NCBI GenBank assembly: GCA_910578545.1
Contig: CAJTPT010000003.1
Span: forward strand, 62,001 to 126,000
Source of the DNA: an uncultured Christensenella sp.
GTDB lineage: Bacteria > Bacillota > Clostridia > Christensenellales > Pumilibacteraceae
Direction of reading: 5' to 3'
Length of the DNA stretch: 64,000 bases
This document shows, piece after piece, positions 33,277-43,246 of this stretch. The translations under genes were made by a program, and so were the position numbers. A model generated the notes under the pieces. The model worked only from the letters and a program-made list of their open reading frames with translations, was not told where the DNA came from and did not search any database. How positions within the stretch are numbered: position 1 is the first letter of the stretch; every line of letters starts with the position of its first letter.

Positions 33277-34827
33277 ATGTATAATAGCAATAATAATCAG
33301 TCCTGGAAAGAATATAATCGCCCCTGGTACCAAAAACTCGGCTTAGCCATATGGACGTACATTCGGAACGTCGGTTTAATGATTTGGAGTGTTATCAAGT
33401 CCATTCCCTTTAAACTGCGGGATTTCGTTTTTGCGATCGGTCGATGCTTTCAGGGTTTGTGGTATAGGTTTCAAAAGGGTGATTGGCGTACGAGAATGTC
33501 GTATCTTATATTTGGGTTCGGCTGTTTTTCGCGTAGTCCAAAACAATTCTTAAAAGGATTTGCTTGGCTCGCCGTAGAAGCGCTTTTTGTCGTTTACATG
33601 GTTTTCCTCGGCGGCCCAAATCTTGCTATGTTCGGCACGCTCGGAACGATTGAGGAAGGCTTTGACGAGATGGGTAATCTTTCGGCGGGACACAACTCGC
33701 TTAAGATACTTATTTTCGGCGTGGCTACGCTGATGTTACTTGTATTTTTTGTGTACATGTACGTTAAAAATACCAAGGTGGCGTACGAAACTCAAAAGAG
33801 AGTGGAGGCGGGCAAGCCTCTTTCCAATGCGAGACAGCAAATAAACTATGCGCTCAACGACGGCTTCCACGTAACCGTACTTACTCTGCCTATAATCGGT
33901 ATTTTGCTTATAACGGTTTTGCCGCTTTTGTGCAACATATTGATAGCATTTACAAACTACGGTTACAGCGACGGCGTTTTTCACTCGCCGCCTGCACATT
34001 TGTTTACGTGGAAGGGATTTTCGGCGTTCTCGTTTGTTTTTGCGCAATCGTACGGAAGTATAATTTGGCGAGTTCTTGCTTGGACGCTTATTTGGGCTGT
34101 ATTTGCCACGTTCACCAACTTCTTCTTCGGAATGTTCTTGGCGATGATGATCAACAAAAAGTCGATTAAGCTTAAACCGCTGTGGCGTATATGCTTCATT
34201 TTGGTAATAGCTGTGCCCGACTTTGTAACGCTACTCATGATGAGCCGATTCTTCGGTTACAGCCCCGATGTCAATCTTACCGGTCCGTTCAACCTCATTT
34301 TGCAACAATGGTTCGGAATTAAGGGTGCAAACGTAGACTGGTTCGGTACGTATACCATGAACGACACGGCGGCGAGAGTAATGGTAATAGTCGTCAACCT
34401 TTGGCGCGGTATGCCGTTTACCATGCTTGCTACATCCGGCATTCTCATGAACATACCGGAGGAGCTGTACGAGTCGAGCAGAATTGACGGTGCGGGGCCT
34501 ATTCGCAGATTTATTTCCATCACATTCCCGTACATAATGTTCGTTATGGGGCCCCAGCTTATCACGACGTTTACGGGCAACATCAATAACTTTAACGTTA
34601 TATTCTTCCTTACCGGCGGTGGTCCCGACAGGAACATTGACGGTCAGATCATAGGCGCTACAGACCTTCTTGTTACGTGGCTGTACTCGATGACTATAGA
34701 AAAGCAGTTCCCCGAGTATAACTACGGCGCAGTTATCGGTTTGTTTACATTCCTTGTATCGAGTTTCTTTGCTCTTATCGTGTTCAACAGTTCCAAATCC
34801 ATTAAGCAGGAGGACACTTTCCAATGA
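33277..34827 (+). CDS. Maltodextrin ABC permease, MalF-like
   Basis: A 516-residue membrane protein. An unusual soluble N-terminal stretch of about 90 residues, rich in Trp and aromatics (WKEYNRPWYQKLGLAIW), precedes the membrane part. The binding-protein-dependent permease domain follows, with the coupling motif in EELYESSRIDGAGPIRRFISITFP (EAA loop form). It pairs with the MalG-like protein to form the channel. ATG 33277 is chosen for its AAGGAG 8 nt upstream; a TTG at 33259 would put that site inside the gene. Its stop overlaps the next start (ATGA). Confidence 0.88.
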   Translation: MYNSNNNQSWKEYNRPWYQKLGLAIWTYIRNVGLMIWSVIKSIPFKLRDFVFAIGRCFQGLWYRFQKGDWRTRMSYLIFGFGCFSRSPKQFLKGFAWLAVEALFVVYMVFLGGPNLAMFGTLGTIEEGFDEMGNLSAGHNSLKILIFGVATLMLLVFFVYMYVKNTKVAYETQKRVEAGKPLSNARQQINYALNDGFHVTVLTLPIIGILLITVLPLLCNILIAFTNYGYSDGVFHSPPAHLFTWKGFSAFSFVFAQSYGSIIWRVLAWTLIWAVFATFTNFFFGMFLAMMINKKSIKLKPLWRICFILVIAVPDFVTLLMMSRFFGYSPDVNLTGPFNLILQQWFGIKGANVDWFGTYTMNDTAARVMVIVVNLWRGMPFTMLATSGILMNIPEELYESSRIDGAGPIRRFISITFPYIMFVMGPQLITTFTGNINNFNVIFFLTGGGPDRNIDGQIIGATDLLVTWLYSMTIEKQFPEYNYGAVIGLFTFLVSSFFALIVFNSSKSIKQEDTFQ

Positions 34828-35681
34828 TAGGATTAAGATCGAAGCGAATTTTAACGGACACCGTTATATACGTTGTCTTGCTTGTAATGGTGGTAATTTG
34901 GTTGTTCCCGCTTGTTTGGATGATACTGCGTGCTTTCGATACCCAAACCGGATTTACGTCTACAACGGTCTTTCCGGAAGCATATACTTTTGATAATTTC
35001 ATCAAGCTGTTTAAAGGTGATGATTACGAGTCGTATCCTTACGGACAATGGCTTGTCAATACGTTGTTTATAGCTATCGGGTCTTGCATCATATCTACGA
35101 TGTTTGTATTGATGGTATCGTACGCGCTTTCGCGCCTTAGATTCTCGGCAAGAAAGAAGTTAATGAACATAGCGCTTGTTTTGGGCTTGTTCCCCGGCTT
35201 CCTATCCATGGTAGCTCTGTACTACATCTTTAACCAGTTTGAGCTTACCAACAGTCGCGTGGGTCTTATGTTGGCGTATTCGTTGGCGGCGGGCACAGGC
35301 TACTACATAGTTAAAGGCTTTTTCGATACCGTTCCTTTAGCAATAGATGAGGCGGCGCGTATTGACGGAGCATCGAAAAACCGTATTTTCTGGCAGATGA
35401 TAATTCCGCTCAGTAAGCCCATTATCGTCTACACCATCCTTACCAACTTTATTAGCCCCTGGTGTGATTATATTATGGCGAGCGTGTTTATTCACGACCC
35501 GACCAAATATACGATTGCGGCAGGTATAAGATCGTGGGTTTCCGACCGTGAGGTTGTTAACAAAATGTTCACGAGGTTCTGCGCAGGCTCGGTTTTAATT
35601 TCCGTTCCCATTGTTATTTTGTTCATGATAATGCAAAAGTTCTATGTGGCGGGTATTACCGGAGGCGCGGCCAAAGGCTAA
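34824..35681 (+). CDS. Maltodextrin ABC permease, MalG-like
   Basis: A 285-residue inner-membrane protein with six predicted helices. It carries the EAA coupling loop intact (DEAARIDGASKNRIFWQMIIPLSKP) and the MalG-type end in which a last helix is followed by a short Gly-rich tail (AGITGGAAKG). It shares 4 bp with malF and should be made in equal amount by translational coupling. The ATP-binding subunit is not encoded nearby; in many Bacillota a single MsmX/MsiK-type ATPase serves several sugar transporters. Confidence 0.9.
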   Translation: MIGLRSKRILTDTVIYVVLLVMVVIWLFPLVWMILRAFDTQTGFTSTTVFPEAYTFDNFIKLFKGDDYESYPYGQWLVNTLFIAIGSCIISTMFVLMVSYALSRLRFSARKKLMNIALVLGLFPGFLSMVALYYIFNQFELTNSRVGLMLAYSLAAGTGYYIVKGFFDTVPLAIDEAARIDGASKNRIFWQMIIPLSKPIIVYTILTNFISPWCDYIMASVFIHDPTKYTIAAGIRSWVSDREVVNKMFTRFCAGSVLISVPIVILFMIMQKFYVAGITGGAAKG

Positions 35682-35704
35682 TGCGTCTACAAATTACACT
35701 TATG

Positions 35705-35733
35705 GCAGCATATGGCGTACCGCCATGTGCTGC
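35705..35733 (+). other. Long hairpin between malG-like and amylase genes
   Basis: A 13-bp stem, one wobble, with loop TAC. It lacks a clean T run, so it is more likely an mRNA-stability or processing hairpin than a terminator. Confidence 0.6.
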
Positions 35734-35783
35734 TTGTGGTGTTAAAGTACTTTTTTAAAAAACTCTTTATTTATGGTGAATTT

Positions 35784-37538
35784 ATGAGTAAAAAAACATT
35801 TAAAAAAATATTTTCGGCTGTTTCGGCTGTTGCCGTTGCCGCGGCCATGCCAATTGCGGCGGTGGGCTGTGGGGACGATGTTTGGACTCCGCCCAAGAAT
35901 ACGTATCCGTACGATATTCCGCAGGATTACTGCCGAACGTATTATGAGGTTTTTGTCAGATCGTTTGCGGACGGAAACGGCGACGGGATCGGCGATTTAA
36001 AGGGGCTTATTAATAACCTCGATTACCTTAACGACGGGGACGATTCCACTATGACAGACTTGGGAGTTAACGGTATTTGGCTTATGCCGATTAATTCTTC
36101 GCCGTCCTATCACGGATACGATATTACCGATTACTATTCGATTAATTCTTCGTACGGCACGCTTGACGACTTTGACGAGCTGGTCGAGGAATGCAATAAG
36201 CGCGGTATTTGGATACAAATGGACTTGGTTCTTAACCATACATCCAGTCAGCATCCGTGGTTTAAAAATGCTTTGCAGGCGGCGAGAGACGGAGCCGATC
36301 CCAAAACCGACCCGGATATGCAACGCTATGAATTTGTTATTGCCGACGAAAAGCCTGCGCCGAATTGGCAAAAAGTATCCGGCGCGGACGGTTATTATTA
36401 TTTGGAAAACTTTAACGGCGGCGGAATGCCCGATCTTAATCTTAAGAATGATGAAGTACGAGAAGAGATAAAGAAAATAGTGGACTTTTGGCTTAATCGC
36501 GGCGTCAAATCATTCCGTTTGGACGCTGTCCCGTGGGCGTGCGCGACTTCGCTCGAGTACAATGACGATAACGGCGAATTTTGGACGTGGTTTAACGATT
36601 ACTGCAACAAGAAAGGCGCAGAGGTTGCCGAGGCGCAGGGCTGGAAGAACGAAAATATTTCCAGATACTGCTATAACGTCGGCGAGGTGTTGACAACTGC
36701 GGACTCGACGATTAACAGTTTCTTCGTGACGGGCATGAGTAACTTCAATTACTCTATGGGCGGCGGAATGGACGTCGGATTTGCCGGCGCTATGCAAACC
36801 GCCTTAGGCGGGTATCGTGCGGCTGTCACGGTAGCGGCGTTGGAGGATTGTCATAAAAGCGCATTGGAAAGAGATGAGCATGCGCTGCTTTCCAACTTCC
36901 TTTCCAATCACGATAATAACAGAAGCGCCGGCTATTTCGATTATAATACCACGTCGATAAAAAAGGCCGCAGGCATGTATTTGCTTGCACCCGGTAACCC
37001 GTATATATATTACGGTGAGGAAATCGGAGCGGCGGGCTCGGGTAAGGATGAAAATAAGCGTCTTGCTTTCAACTGGGGCGACAGCCGCAAAGTGTCCGAT
37101 CCGTCCGGCAACAATTACAGTGGCGGACAGCCGCTCGGGTCGTGGAAATCGCAAACCAACAACAGCAATTCGATTTTGACGTATTACCGTAATGCCATAA
37201 GATTACGCAATCGTTTTCCCGAGATCGGCAGAGGCGCTATGACAGGCTATGCTTTTAATAAGGAAGGTGTGCTTACGCCCATGTCTGAGTTTGAGACCCC
37301 GTATTATGTTCTGGTACACGTCGACAACTCGGATATTGCCGCTTATACATGCGAGTGGAAAGGCAGAAAGGTTCTTATCGTTCATAATATCTGTGACCAA
37401 ACGAAATCCTTTGATATTTCACCGTTCAGTGGATACTCGGTTGTCGGTTCTCTCAAAGCGAATGGGGGCAGTATCAGTCTTAACGGTAGCACGCTAAAGA
37501 TGTCCGCAGGGACGACGGCAGTACTTAAAGCGCAGTAA
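35784..37538 (+). CDS. GH13 alpha-amylase family lipoprotein
   Basis: 584 residues. Signal peptide with lipobox AVGC (Cys29), so the enzyme is tethered outside the cell. All four GH13 regions are visible: MDLVLNHTS (I), GVKSFRLDAVPWA (II, catalytic Asp), YNVGEVLTT (III, acid Glu) and LSNHDNNR (IV, transition-state Asp). The early NGDGIGDLKGL and YHGYDITDYY segments are typical of alpha-amylases and related alpha-glucosidases. It should cut alpha-1,4 bonds of starch or maltodextrin and feed the adjacent transporter. ATG 35784 gives the proper signal peptide; a longer frame adds 24 residues. GGTGA lies 5 nt upstream. Confidence 0.92.
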   Translation: MSKKTFKKIFSAVSAVAVAAAMPIAAVGCGDDVWTPPKNTYPYDIPQDYCRTYYEVFVRSFADGNGDGIGDLKGLINNLDYLNDGDDSTMTDLGVNGIWLMPINSSPSYHGYDITDYYSINSSYGTLDDFDELVEECNKRGIWIQMDLVLNHTSSQHPWFKNALQAARDGADPKTDPDMQRYEFVIADEKPAPNWQKVSGADGYYYLENFNGGGMPDLNLKNDEVREEIKKIVDFWLNRGVKSFRLDAVPWACATSLEYNDDNGEFWTWFNDYCNKKGAEVAEAQGWKNENISRYCYNVGEVLTTADSTINSFFVTGMSNFNYSMGGGMDVGFAGAMQTALGGYRAAVTVAALEDCHKSALERDEHALLSNFLSNHDNNRSAGYFDYNTTSIKKAAGMYLLAPGNPYIYYGEEIGAAGSGKDENKRLAFNWGDSRKVSDPSGNNYSGGQPLGSWKSQTNNSNSILTYYRNAIRLRNRFPEIGRGAMTGYAFNKEGVLTPMSEFETPYYVLVHVDNSDIAAYTCEWKGRKVLIVHNICDQTKSFDISPFSGYSVVGSLKANGGSISLNGSTLKMSAGTTAVLKAQ

Positions 37539-37562
37539 AAAATATCTTATATAGGAGGAATT

Positions 37563-40406
37563 ATGATAAACAAGACAACAACTAAGCAAACGTGGCTTAA
37601 ACTGCTTTTGGCGTTTATAGTCGGTTTGCTCATCGTGGCTTTTGCCCTTCCGCTTGCCGCTTGCAGTAATGCCGATGGCGACGACGTGGAAAAGCTCGGT
37701 CCCATACCCGAAGGAAGCACGCGCGTTACAATCAATTATTACAGACTTAACGGTGACTACGACGATTGGAACATGTGGATGTGGACGGCGGGCAAGGATG
37801 GTTCCGCATATCCGTTCAAAGCTAAAACCGTTACGCTCGAGGGCGAAAAATGGGCGACGCTTACAGTCGATATCCCCGGTGTAGATCTTTCCGAAAGCAA
37901 TGCGATAGGGTTTATCGTTCGCAAGGGCGCTTGGACGTCAAGAGATCCGGGGACCGGCGACCGCTTTATCCCCGCGGAAAAGATTGTTGACAACAAGGTA
38001 ACTATTTACCTCGCTCAAGGACGTTGGGGTATTTATTACGACGCTAAATCCGCTTATGACGCGGCAACGTCAAACACGATTACGTCTGCGCAGTTTACCA
38101 ACTTTAAGTCGTTAACGCTTACAACAAGTTCCAATATCACCGCTTCTTCGTATTTTAAGATTTATGACGAGAGCGATAACCTTGTTTCAGAGCTTAATTG
38201 TGCCGAAACGACAAAGTACAATAACAAAACAACCGCTATAATTAAGTTTAGTGAGGAAATAGACCTTGCAAAGTCTTACCGCATAACCGACGAACCTGTT
38301 AACGGGTTTGATAAAGCTGTTAACTTTGTCGGTTGCGATATCACAATGGCGTCGCTTTACGAAACTTCTGCGTTTACAAAGAAGTACATTTACGACGGCG
38401 AACTCGGCGTAGATTACTCCGTCGAAAAGTCCACGTTTCGAGTTTGGTCGCCCGTTGCTTCCGAGCTTAAGCTTAACATTTACAGCGCAGGCGAGGGTGG
38501 CACCGCTACGACCACCGCTATGACAAAAGGCGAAAAAGGCGTTTGGGAAGTGACATTAAACGGCGACCAAAACGGCAAATACTATACCTACACCGTTACC
38601 GCACGCGGCACAACCAAAGAGGTAGTAGATCCGTACGCGCGTAGCGCAGGCAGAGACGGCAAGCGCGGCATGATACTTGACCTTGCTACCACCGATCCCG
38701 AAGGTTGGGAGGAGCAGGATATGCCCGAGCTCGCTTCATACAGCCGGGCTGTCATTTACGAGGCACAGCTTCGCGACCTTACTATTAATCCCAACTCGGG
38801 CGTATCGGAAAAGAACCGCGGCAAGTTCCTCGGTCTTACCGAAACGGGCACTACCGTTACTGTCGGCGACGTAACCAAGTCGACAGGTCTTGACTACCTT
38901 AAAGAGCTCGGTGTTACCACCGTGCACTTCCAACCATTGTTTGACTTTGCTTCCGTCAAGGAAGACTTTAACCAAGCAACCTACAACAAAAACGGTGAGT
39001 ATAACTGGGGTTACGATCCGCTCAACTACAACATACCCGAGGGCTCGTATTCAACCAATCCCGCCGACGGCAAGGTGCGCGTCAACGAGATGAAGCAAAT
39101 GGTTATGGCGCTCCACAACGCAGGAATACAGGTCGTTATGGATGTTGTTTACAACCATGTAAGCGACGCGCAGGGCTCCAACTTTGAAGCGCTTATGCCC
39201 GGATACTACTTCCGCACGACAGATAGCGGCGCTTTCTATGACGGTTCGGGTTGCGGCAACGAAACCGCTTCCGAGCGCGCGATGTTTCGTAAGTTCATGA
39301 TCGAATCGGTGCTTTATTGGACCGAAGAATACAAGATCGACGGCTTCCGTTTCGACCTTATGGGCTTGCACGATATCGAGACTATGAACCAACTTTACGA
39401 CGCGCTTGCCGAGGTTAATGCCGACGTCATTGTTTACGGTGAGGGCTGGACAGGCGGCACGAGCGGCCTTGATAGCGAAGAAGCCGCTATACAGGACAAT
39501 GCTTCAAAAATGCCCAACATCGCTGTATTTAACGATATCATCCGCGACGGGCTTAAGGGCAGTGTATTTACCATGACTGAAACAGGTTTCGTGTCCGGTC
39601 ATTCCGGTTTGGACGCGTCCGTTTACGTAGGCGCGGCAGGCGCTACCGATGCTCTCGGCAAAACTTTGTACGACAGCATGGGTAAAAAACCGTTCGCGCT
39701 CAATCCTACGCAGAGCGTTAACTACGTTTCCGCGCACGACAACTCCACGCTTTTTGACAAGCTCAATGCTTCCGTTAAGGACGCCGACCTGATTAAGTCA
39801 ATGTACAGTCTTGCAGCGGTTTCCACGCTTACCAGCCAAGGCCCCGCATTCTTCCTTGCCGGCGAGGAAATGATGCGTAGCAAGCCGACCGAGGCGGAAA
39901 ACGAGTATGATAACCGTCCCAGTCAGTATCTTACCAATCCAAACTACTACTTCTCCGACAACTCGTACAAATCGCCCGACTCCGTCAACGCAATCGACTG
40001 GACTAAGCGTATCGAGAACGACGAGATGATAGAATTCTACAAGAACTTGATTCAGATTAAGCGCAATACGCCGTTCTTCCAGTTCGAGACGACCGAAGAG
40101 CTTAAAAACGCCCTTGTGTTTATTGACACCGATACCGACGACGGCGTTGCGGTCTACGGTATCAAGTACGAGGATATTTTCGTTATTATTGCGCTCAATG
40201 CCAACGACTCCGACGCAGAGATCGCTATTCCGGTAGCCGAATTCCAGACAGTGCTTAACGGCATGGAAATTAACGCCGAAGGACTGGAAGGTCAACAGGT
40301 TACCGACGGCAAGCTTACTGTAGGCGCTTACAGCGCTTCTGTTGTGTATGCCGCCGCCGACGGGATTGACACCGCCAAGTGGCTGTACGACGTAGACGTA
40401 AAATAA
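37563..40406 (+). CDS. Type I pullulanase lipoprotein (CBM41/PUD, CBM48, GH13)
   Basis: 947 residues. Lipobox LAAC (Cys34). Residues about 50-165 form a PUD/CBM41 starch-binding module (VTINYYRLNGDYDDWNMWMW), followed by a linker beta domain, a CBM48-like module (FRVWSPVASELKLNIY) and the GH13_14 catalytic barrel with the pullulanase mark YNWGYDPLNYN. Catalytic regions: VMDVVYNHV, GFRFDLMGLHD, VIVYGEGWTGG, VNYVSAHDN. It debranches alpha-1,6 bonds. It is anchored outside, 24 nt after the amylase gene behind AGGAGGA, and its transcript ends at the 40452 hairpin. Its paralogue follows. Confidence 0.93.
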   Translation: MINKTTTKQTWLKLLLAFIVGLLIVAFALPLAACSNADGDDVEKLGPIPEGSTRVTINYYRLNGDYDDWNMWMWTAGKDGSAYPFKAKTVTLEGEKWATLTVDIPGVDLSESNAIGFIVRKGAWTSRDPGTGDRFIPAEKIVDNKVTIYLAQGRWGIYYDAKSAYDAATSNTITSAQFTNFKSLTLTTSSNITASSYFKIYDESDNLVSELNCAETTKYNNKTTAIIKFSEEIDLAKSYRITDEPVNGFDKAVNFVGCDITMASLYETSAFTKKYIYDGELGVDYSVEKSTFRVWSPVASELKLNIYSAGEGGTATTTAMTKGEKGVWEVTLNGDQNGKYYTYTVTARGTTKEVVDPYARSAGRDGKRGMILDLATTDPEGWEEQDMPELASYSRAVIYEAQLRDLTINPNSGVSEKNRGKFLGLTETGTTVTVGDVTKSTGLDYLKELGVTTVHFQPLFDFASVKEDFNQATYNKNGEYNWGYDPLNYNIPEGSYSTNPADGKVRVNEMKQMVMALHNAGIQVVMDVVYNHVSDAQGSNFEALMPGYYFRTTDSGAFYDGSGCGNETASERAMFRKFMIESVLYWTEEYKIDGFRFDLMGLHDIETMNQLYDALAEVNADVIVYGEGWTGGTSGLDSEEAAIQDNASKMPNIAVFNDIIRDGLKGSVFTMTETGFVSGHSGLDASVYVGAAGATDALGKTLYDSMGKKPFALNPTQSVNYVSAHDNSTLFDKLNASVKDADLIKSMYSLAAVSTLTSQGPAFFLAGEEMMRSKPTEAENEYDNRPSQYLTNPNYYFSDNSYKSPDSVNAIDWTKRIENDEMIEFYKNLIQIKRNTPFFQFETTEELKNALVFIDTDTDDGVAVYGIKYEDIFVIIALNANDSDAEIAIPVAEFQTVLNGMEINAEGLEGQQVTDGKLTVGAYSASVVYAAADGIDTAKWLYDVDVK

Positions 40407-40451
40407 GCGGTTGCTTAGCAATCGATAACACGAATAATTCAAAACAGATTG

Positions 40452-40478
40452 GGATGCGGATTTTCCGCATCCTTTTTC
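40452..40478 (+). terminator. Terminator after the first pullulanase
   Basis: GGATGCGGA (40452-40460) pairs with TCCGCATCC (40464-40472), followed by five T. Confidence 0.85.
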
Positions 40479-40504
40479 GTGGCGCATTTTAATAAAGCGG
40501 TTTA

Positions 40505-40533
40505 TTGACTTTTTCCGCGGGTAATGATATACT
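40505..40533 (+). promoter_or_regulatory. Promoter of the second pullulanase gene
   Basis: TTGACT (40505-40510), 17 nt, TATACT (40528-40533). It shows that the gene really starts at GTG 40565 and is not a 3' piece of a longer gene. Confidence 0.75.
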
Positions 40534-40564
40534 TACCTTAATATGACGGGTTGGAGGGGATACG

Positions 40565-43102
40565 GTGGCTAATACAATCGTGTCGGTCATGTTTACCGAT
40601 TTTTCTACGGTGAGAATACTGACAAACGGCAACATGACGGAAAGCTCTGTTTTTTCGATTATCGACGGCGACGGCAACGCCTTGCCTATTCTTGTCAAAC
40701 GCGGGGGGAACGTGCAAAGCTTTAACGTGCCTGAATGTTCTGTCATGGATACTGCGGAAGGCAAGACGGCGTTTGATATTAAACTCGACGGCGAATGCGA
40801 CGTAAAAAAGGTTTATACGTTGGTGGATAGCTCCGGCAACTTCGAGCCCGCGCCGATTAGATTTGACGAGCTTTTCGGTACGCCCGAATTTGAAGAGCGG
40901 TTTTATTACACCGGCACGCTCGGCGCGGAATATTCCAAAGAACAGACCAAGTTTACCGTTTGGTCGCCTTATGCGACAGAGATGCGGCTCAATATCTATG
41001 ACAAGGGCGAGGGCGGCGCCGCTACCTCGTACAAGATGACCGAGGGCGAAAAGGGCGTTTGGACGTACACGCTTAAAGGCGATCAAAACGGCAAGTATTA
41101 CACATACTCGGTAGTCAGCGGCGACAAGTCGACCGAGGTTGTCGACCCGTATGCGCGAAGCGGCGGAAGAAACGGACAGCGCGGCATGATAATAGATCTC
41201 GCTACCGCCAATCCCGAGGGCTGGGAAACTCAAAACATGCCCAAACTCGCGTCCAACACTCACGCGGTCATTTGGGAAGCACAGCTCCGCGACGTCACTA
41301 TTAATCCCAACTCGGGCGTATCGGAAAAGAACCGAGGCAAATTCCTCGGTCTTACGGAAACGGGCACCAAGACAAAGAGCGGCAAATCTACGGCGCTCGA
41401 TTATCTTAAGGCGCTCGGCATAACCCAAGTGCACTTCCAACCGTTGTTCGATTTCGCTTCGGTAAACGAAAACTTTACCACCGCAACGTACAACGCCGAA
41501 GGGCAGTTTAACTGGGGTTACGATCCGCTCAATTACAACATGCCCGAGGGTTCGTACTCGTCCGACCCTGCCGACGGTTTTACGCGCGTCAACGAGATGA
41601 AACAGATGATTATGGCGCTTCACAACGCCGGCATTCAGGTCGTTATGGACGTCGTATACAACCACGTAAGCGACGCGCCCGCTTCCAACTTTGAAAAGCT
41701 CATGCCCGGTTACTACTTCCGCATGACCGAAAGCGGCACGTTCTACAACGGTTCCGGTTGCGGCAACGAAACCGCTTCCGAGCACGCTATGTTCCGCAAA
41801 TTTATGATCGATTCTGTCAAGTATTGGACGGAAGAGTACAAAATCGACGGCTTCCGCTTCGACCTTATGGGCTTGCACGATATCGACACCATGAACAAGC
41901 TTTACGAAGAGCTTGCAAAAATCAACGACGACGTCATAGTGTACGGCGAGGGCTGGACGGGCGGCGCAAGCGGTTTGGCCGACAATAGACAGGCTAAGCT
42001 CGACAACGCCAAGCAGACGCCGCATATCGCTTACTTTAACGATATAATTCGCGACGGACTCAAGGGCAGTTTTAACAGCTTGCGCGACACCGGATTCGTT
42101 TCGGGTAAGAAAGGTCAGGACAGCGCTGTATACGTAGGTGCGCGCGGCGCGACCAAGCACTTTGCGGCTAACCCGACGCAGAACATAAACTACGTAGACT
42201 GCCACGACAACTCGACGATTTGGGATAAGCTTAACGCGTCGGTCAAGGCTGATAAAAACACGATAATGGCAATGAACAGACTTGCCGCCGCGTCGGTTAT
42301 GACAAGTCAGGGCATAGGCTTTATGCTCGCGGGCGAGGAAATGCTTCGCAGTAAGCCCACGACCAAGAAGAACGATTATGACAACCGTCCCAACGTTTAC
42401 CGTAACGATTCGTCATACTACTTCTCCGACAACTCGTACAAATCGCCCGACTCGGTCAACGCGATAGACTGGGATTTGCTTGACGCCAACTGGGAAATGG
42501 TTGAGTTCTATAAAGGACTTATAGCTATCAAGACGACTTGGCCGCAATTCCGGCTCGACACCAAAGAACAGATTGAAGCCAACGTTATCATTAATGACGA
42601 CGAGCATTCCGACGGCGTAGCCGTTTATGCGGTTAAAGATCCCGCAAGCAATCAGTATGCTGTTGTCATTCTTAACAGCACCGAAAGCGCGACGGCCGTT
42701 TCAGTTCCCCAAGGCAAGTACGACGTATTCGTAAACGGCAACAGGGCTTCGGCGACAAAGCTTTCGTCATTCAACGGCAACTCGTTTACCGTAGGCGCCC
42801 GCTCGGCGGTGGTTATGCGCGGCGAGCTTACGGAAAGCGCCGTGAGCGGTTGGTCGTACAAGATCGGAGCGCCCGATGACGATGGCGGCAATCTCGGTCT
42901 TGCGCTCGGCTTGGGCATAGGCATTCCTATGGTTATTCTTATTGCGGGCGGCACAGTGTTCGGCGTAATGAAGAGCAAGAAAAACAACGGCATGTCCGAT
43001 AAGTCCGACGATAACGGCGAAGAGAACGACGATACCGATAGATCAACCGATAATGCGGAGCCCGAGCAGGCGGAAGGCGAGGGCAACGTCGGCGCAGAAT
43101 AG
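40565..43102 (+). CDS. Pullulanase paralogue with C-terminal membrane anchor and no signal peptide
   Basis: 845 residues. It starts with GTG, 7 nt after GGAGG. Compared with the preceding pullulanase it lacks the signal peptide and PUD module; it has the linker domain, a CBM48-like module (FTVWSPYATEMRLNIY) and a full GH13_14 barrel: YNHVSDAP, GFRFDLMGLHDID, VIVYGEGWTGG, INYVDCHDN. The two are very similar through the barrel, so this is a tandem duplication. Near the end is one membrane helix (GLALGLGIGIPMVILIAGGTVF) flanked by Asp before and KSKKNN after, then a 40-residue acidic tail. The charge pattern suggests an outside enzyme, yet nothing visible would export the N-terminus. Confidence 0.88.
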   Translation: MANTIVSVMFTDFSTVRILTNGNMTESSVFSIIDGDGNALPILVKRGGNVQSFNVPECSVMDTAEGKTAFDIKLDGECDVKKVYTLVDSSGNFEPAPIRFDELFGTPEFEERFYYTGTLGAEYSKEQTKFTVWSPYATEMRLNIYDKGEGGAATSYKMTEGEKGVWTYTLKGDQNGKYYTYSVVSGDKSTEVVDPYARSGGRNGQRGMIIDLATANPEGWETQNMPKLASNTHAVIWEAQLRDVTINPNSGVSEKNRGKFLGLTETGTKTKSGKSTALDYLKALGITQVHFQPLFDFASVNENFTTATYNAEGQFNWGYDPLNYNMPEGSYSSDPADGFTRVNEMKQMIMALHNAGIQVVMDVVYNHVSDAPASNFEKLMPGYYFRMTESGTFYNGSGCGNETASEHAMFRKFMIDSVKYWTEEYKIDGFRFDLMGLHDIDTMNKLYEELAKINDDVIVYGEGWTGGASGLADNRQAKLDNAKQTPHIAYFNDIIRDGLKGSFNSLRDTGFVSGKKGQDSAVYVGARGATKHFAANPTQNINYVDCHDNSTIWDKLNASVKADKNTIMAMNRLAAASVMTSQGIGFMLAGEEMLRSKPTTKKNDYDNRPNVYRNDSSYYFSDNSYKSPDSVNAIDWDLLDANWEMVEFYKGLIAIKTTWPQFRLDTKEQIEANVIINDDEHSDGVAVYAVKDPASNQYAVVILNSTESATAVSVPQGKYDVFVNGNRASATKLSSFNGNSFTVGARSAVVMRGELTESAVSGWSYKIGAPDDDGGNLGLALGLGIGIPMVILIAGGTVFGVMKSKKNNGMSDKSDDNGEENDDTDRSTDNAEPEQAEGEGNVGAE

Positions 43103-43138
43103 AACGCGTAAAAGCGTATTAAATCAATTATCGATCCT

Positions 43139-43170
43139 CAAAGAACGGCATTGATTTGCCGTTCTTTTAA
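43139..43170 (+). terminator. Terminator of the starch locus
   Basis: AAGAACGGCA (43141-43150) with TGCCGTTCTT, TTGATT loop, T run. Confidence 0.85.
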
Positions 43171-43208
43171 AATTATAAAAAAAATATTGAATTATGGTGT
43201 TAAAATGA

Positions 43209-43246
43209 TTGACAGATTTGACAGCCTGTGATAAACTCTCATAATG
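43209..43246 (+). promoter_or_regulatory. Overlapping promoters of rpoBC and its leader
   Basis: Two TTGACA boxes (43209-43214 and 43218-43223) have partners TAAACT (43232-43237, 17 nt) and CATAAT (43240-43245, 16 nt). About 190 nt of leader follow with two GC hairpins (GCGGAG/CTCCGC near 43338-43358 and GCGCGA/TCGCGAC near 43366-43385), a possible attenuator. The gap holds no gene; rplJ-rplL, the usual partners upstream of rpoB, are absent. Confidence 0.6.

Noticed and set aside
40538..42205. Long open frame antisense to the second pullulanase
   Set aside because: No ribosome site, composition typical of a shadow frame, and the sense strand has a full GH13 enzyme.
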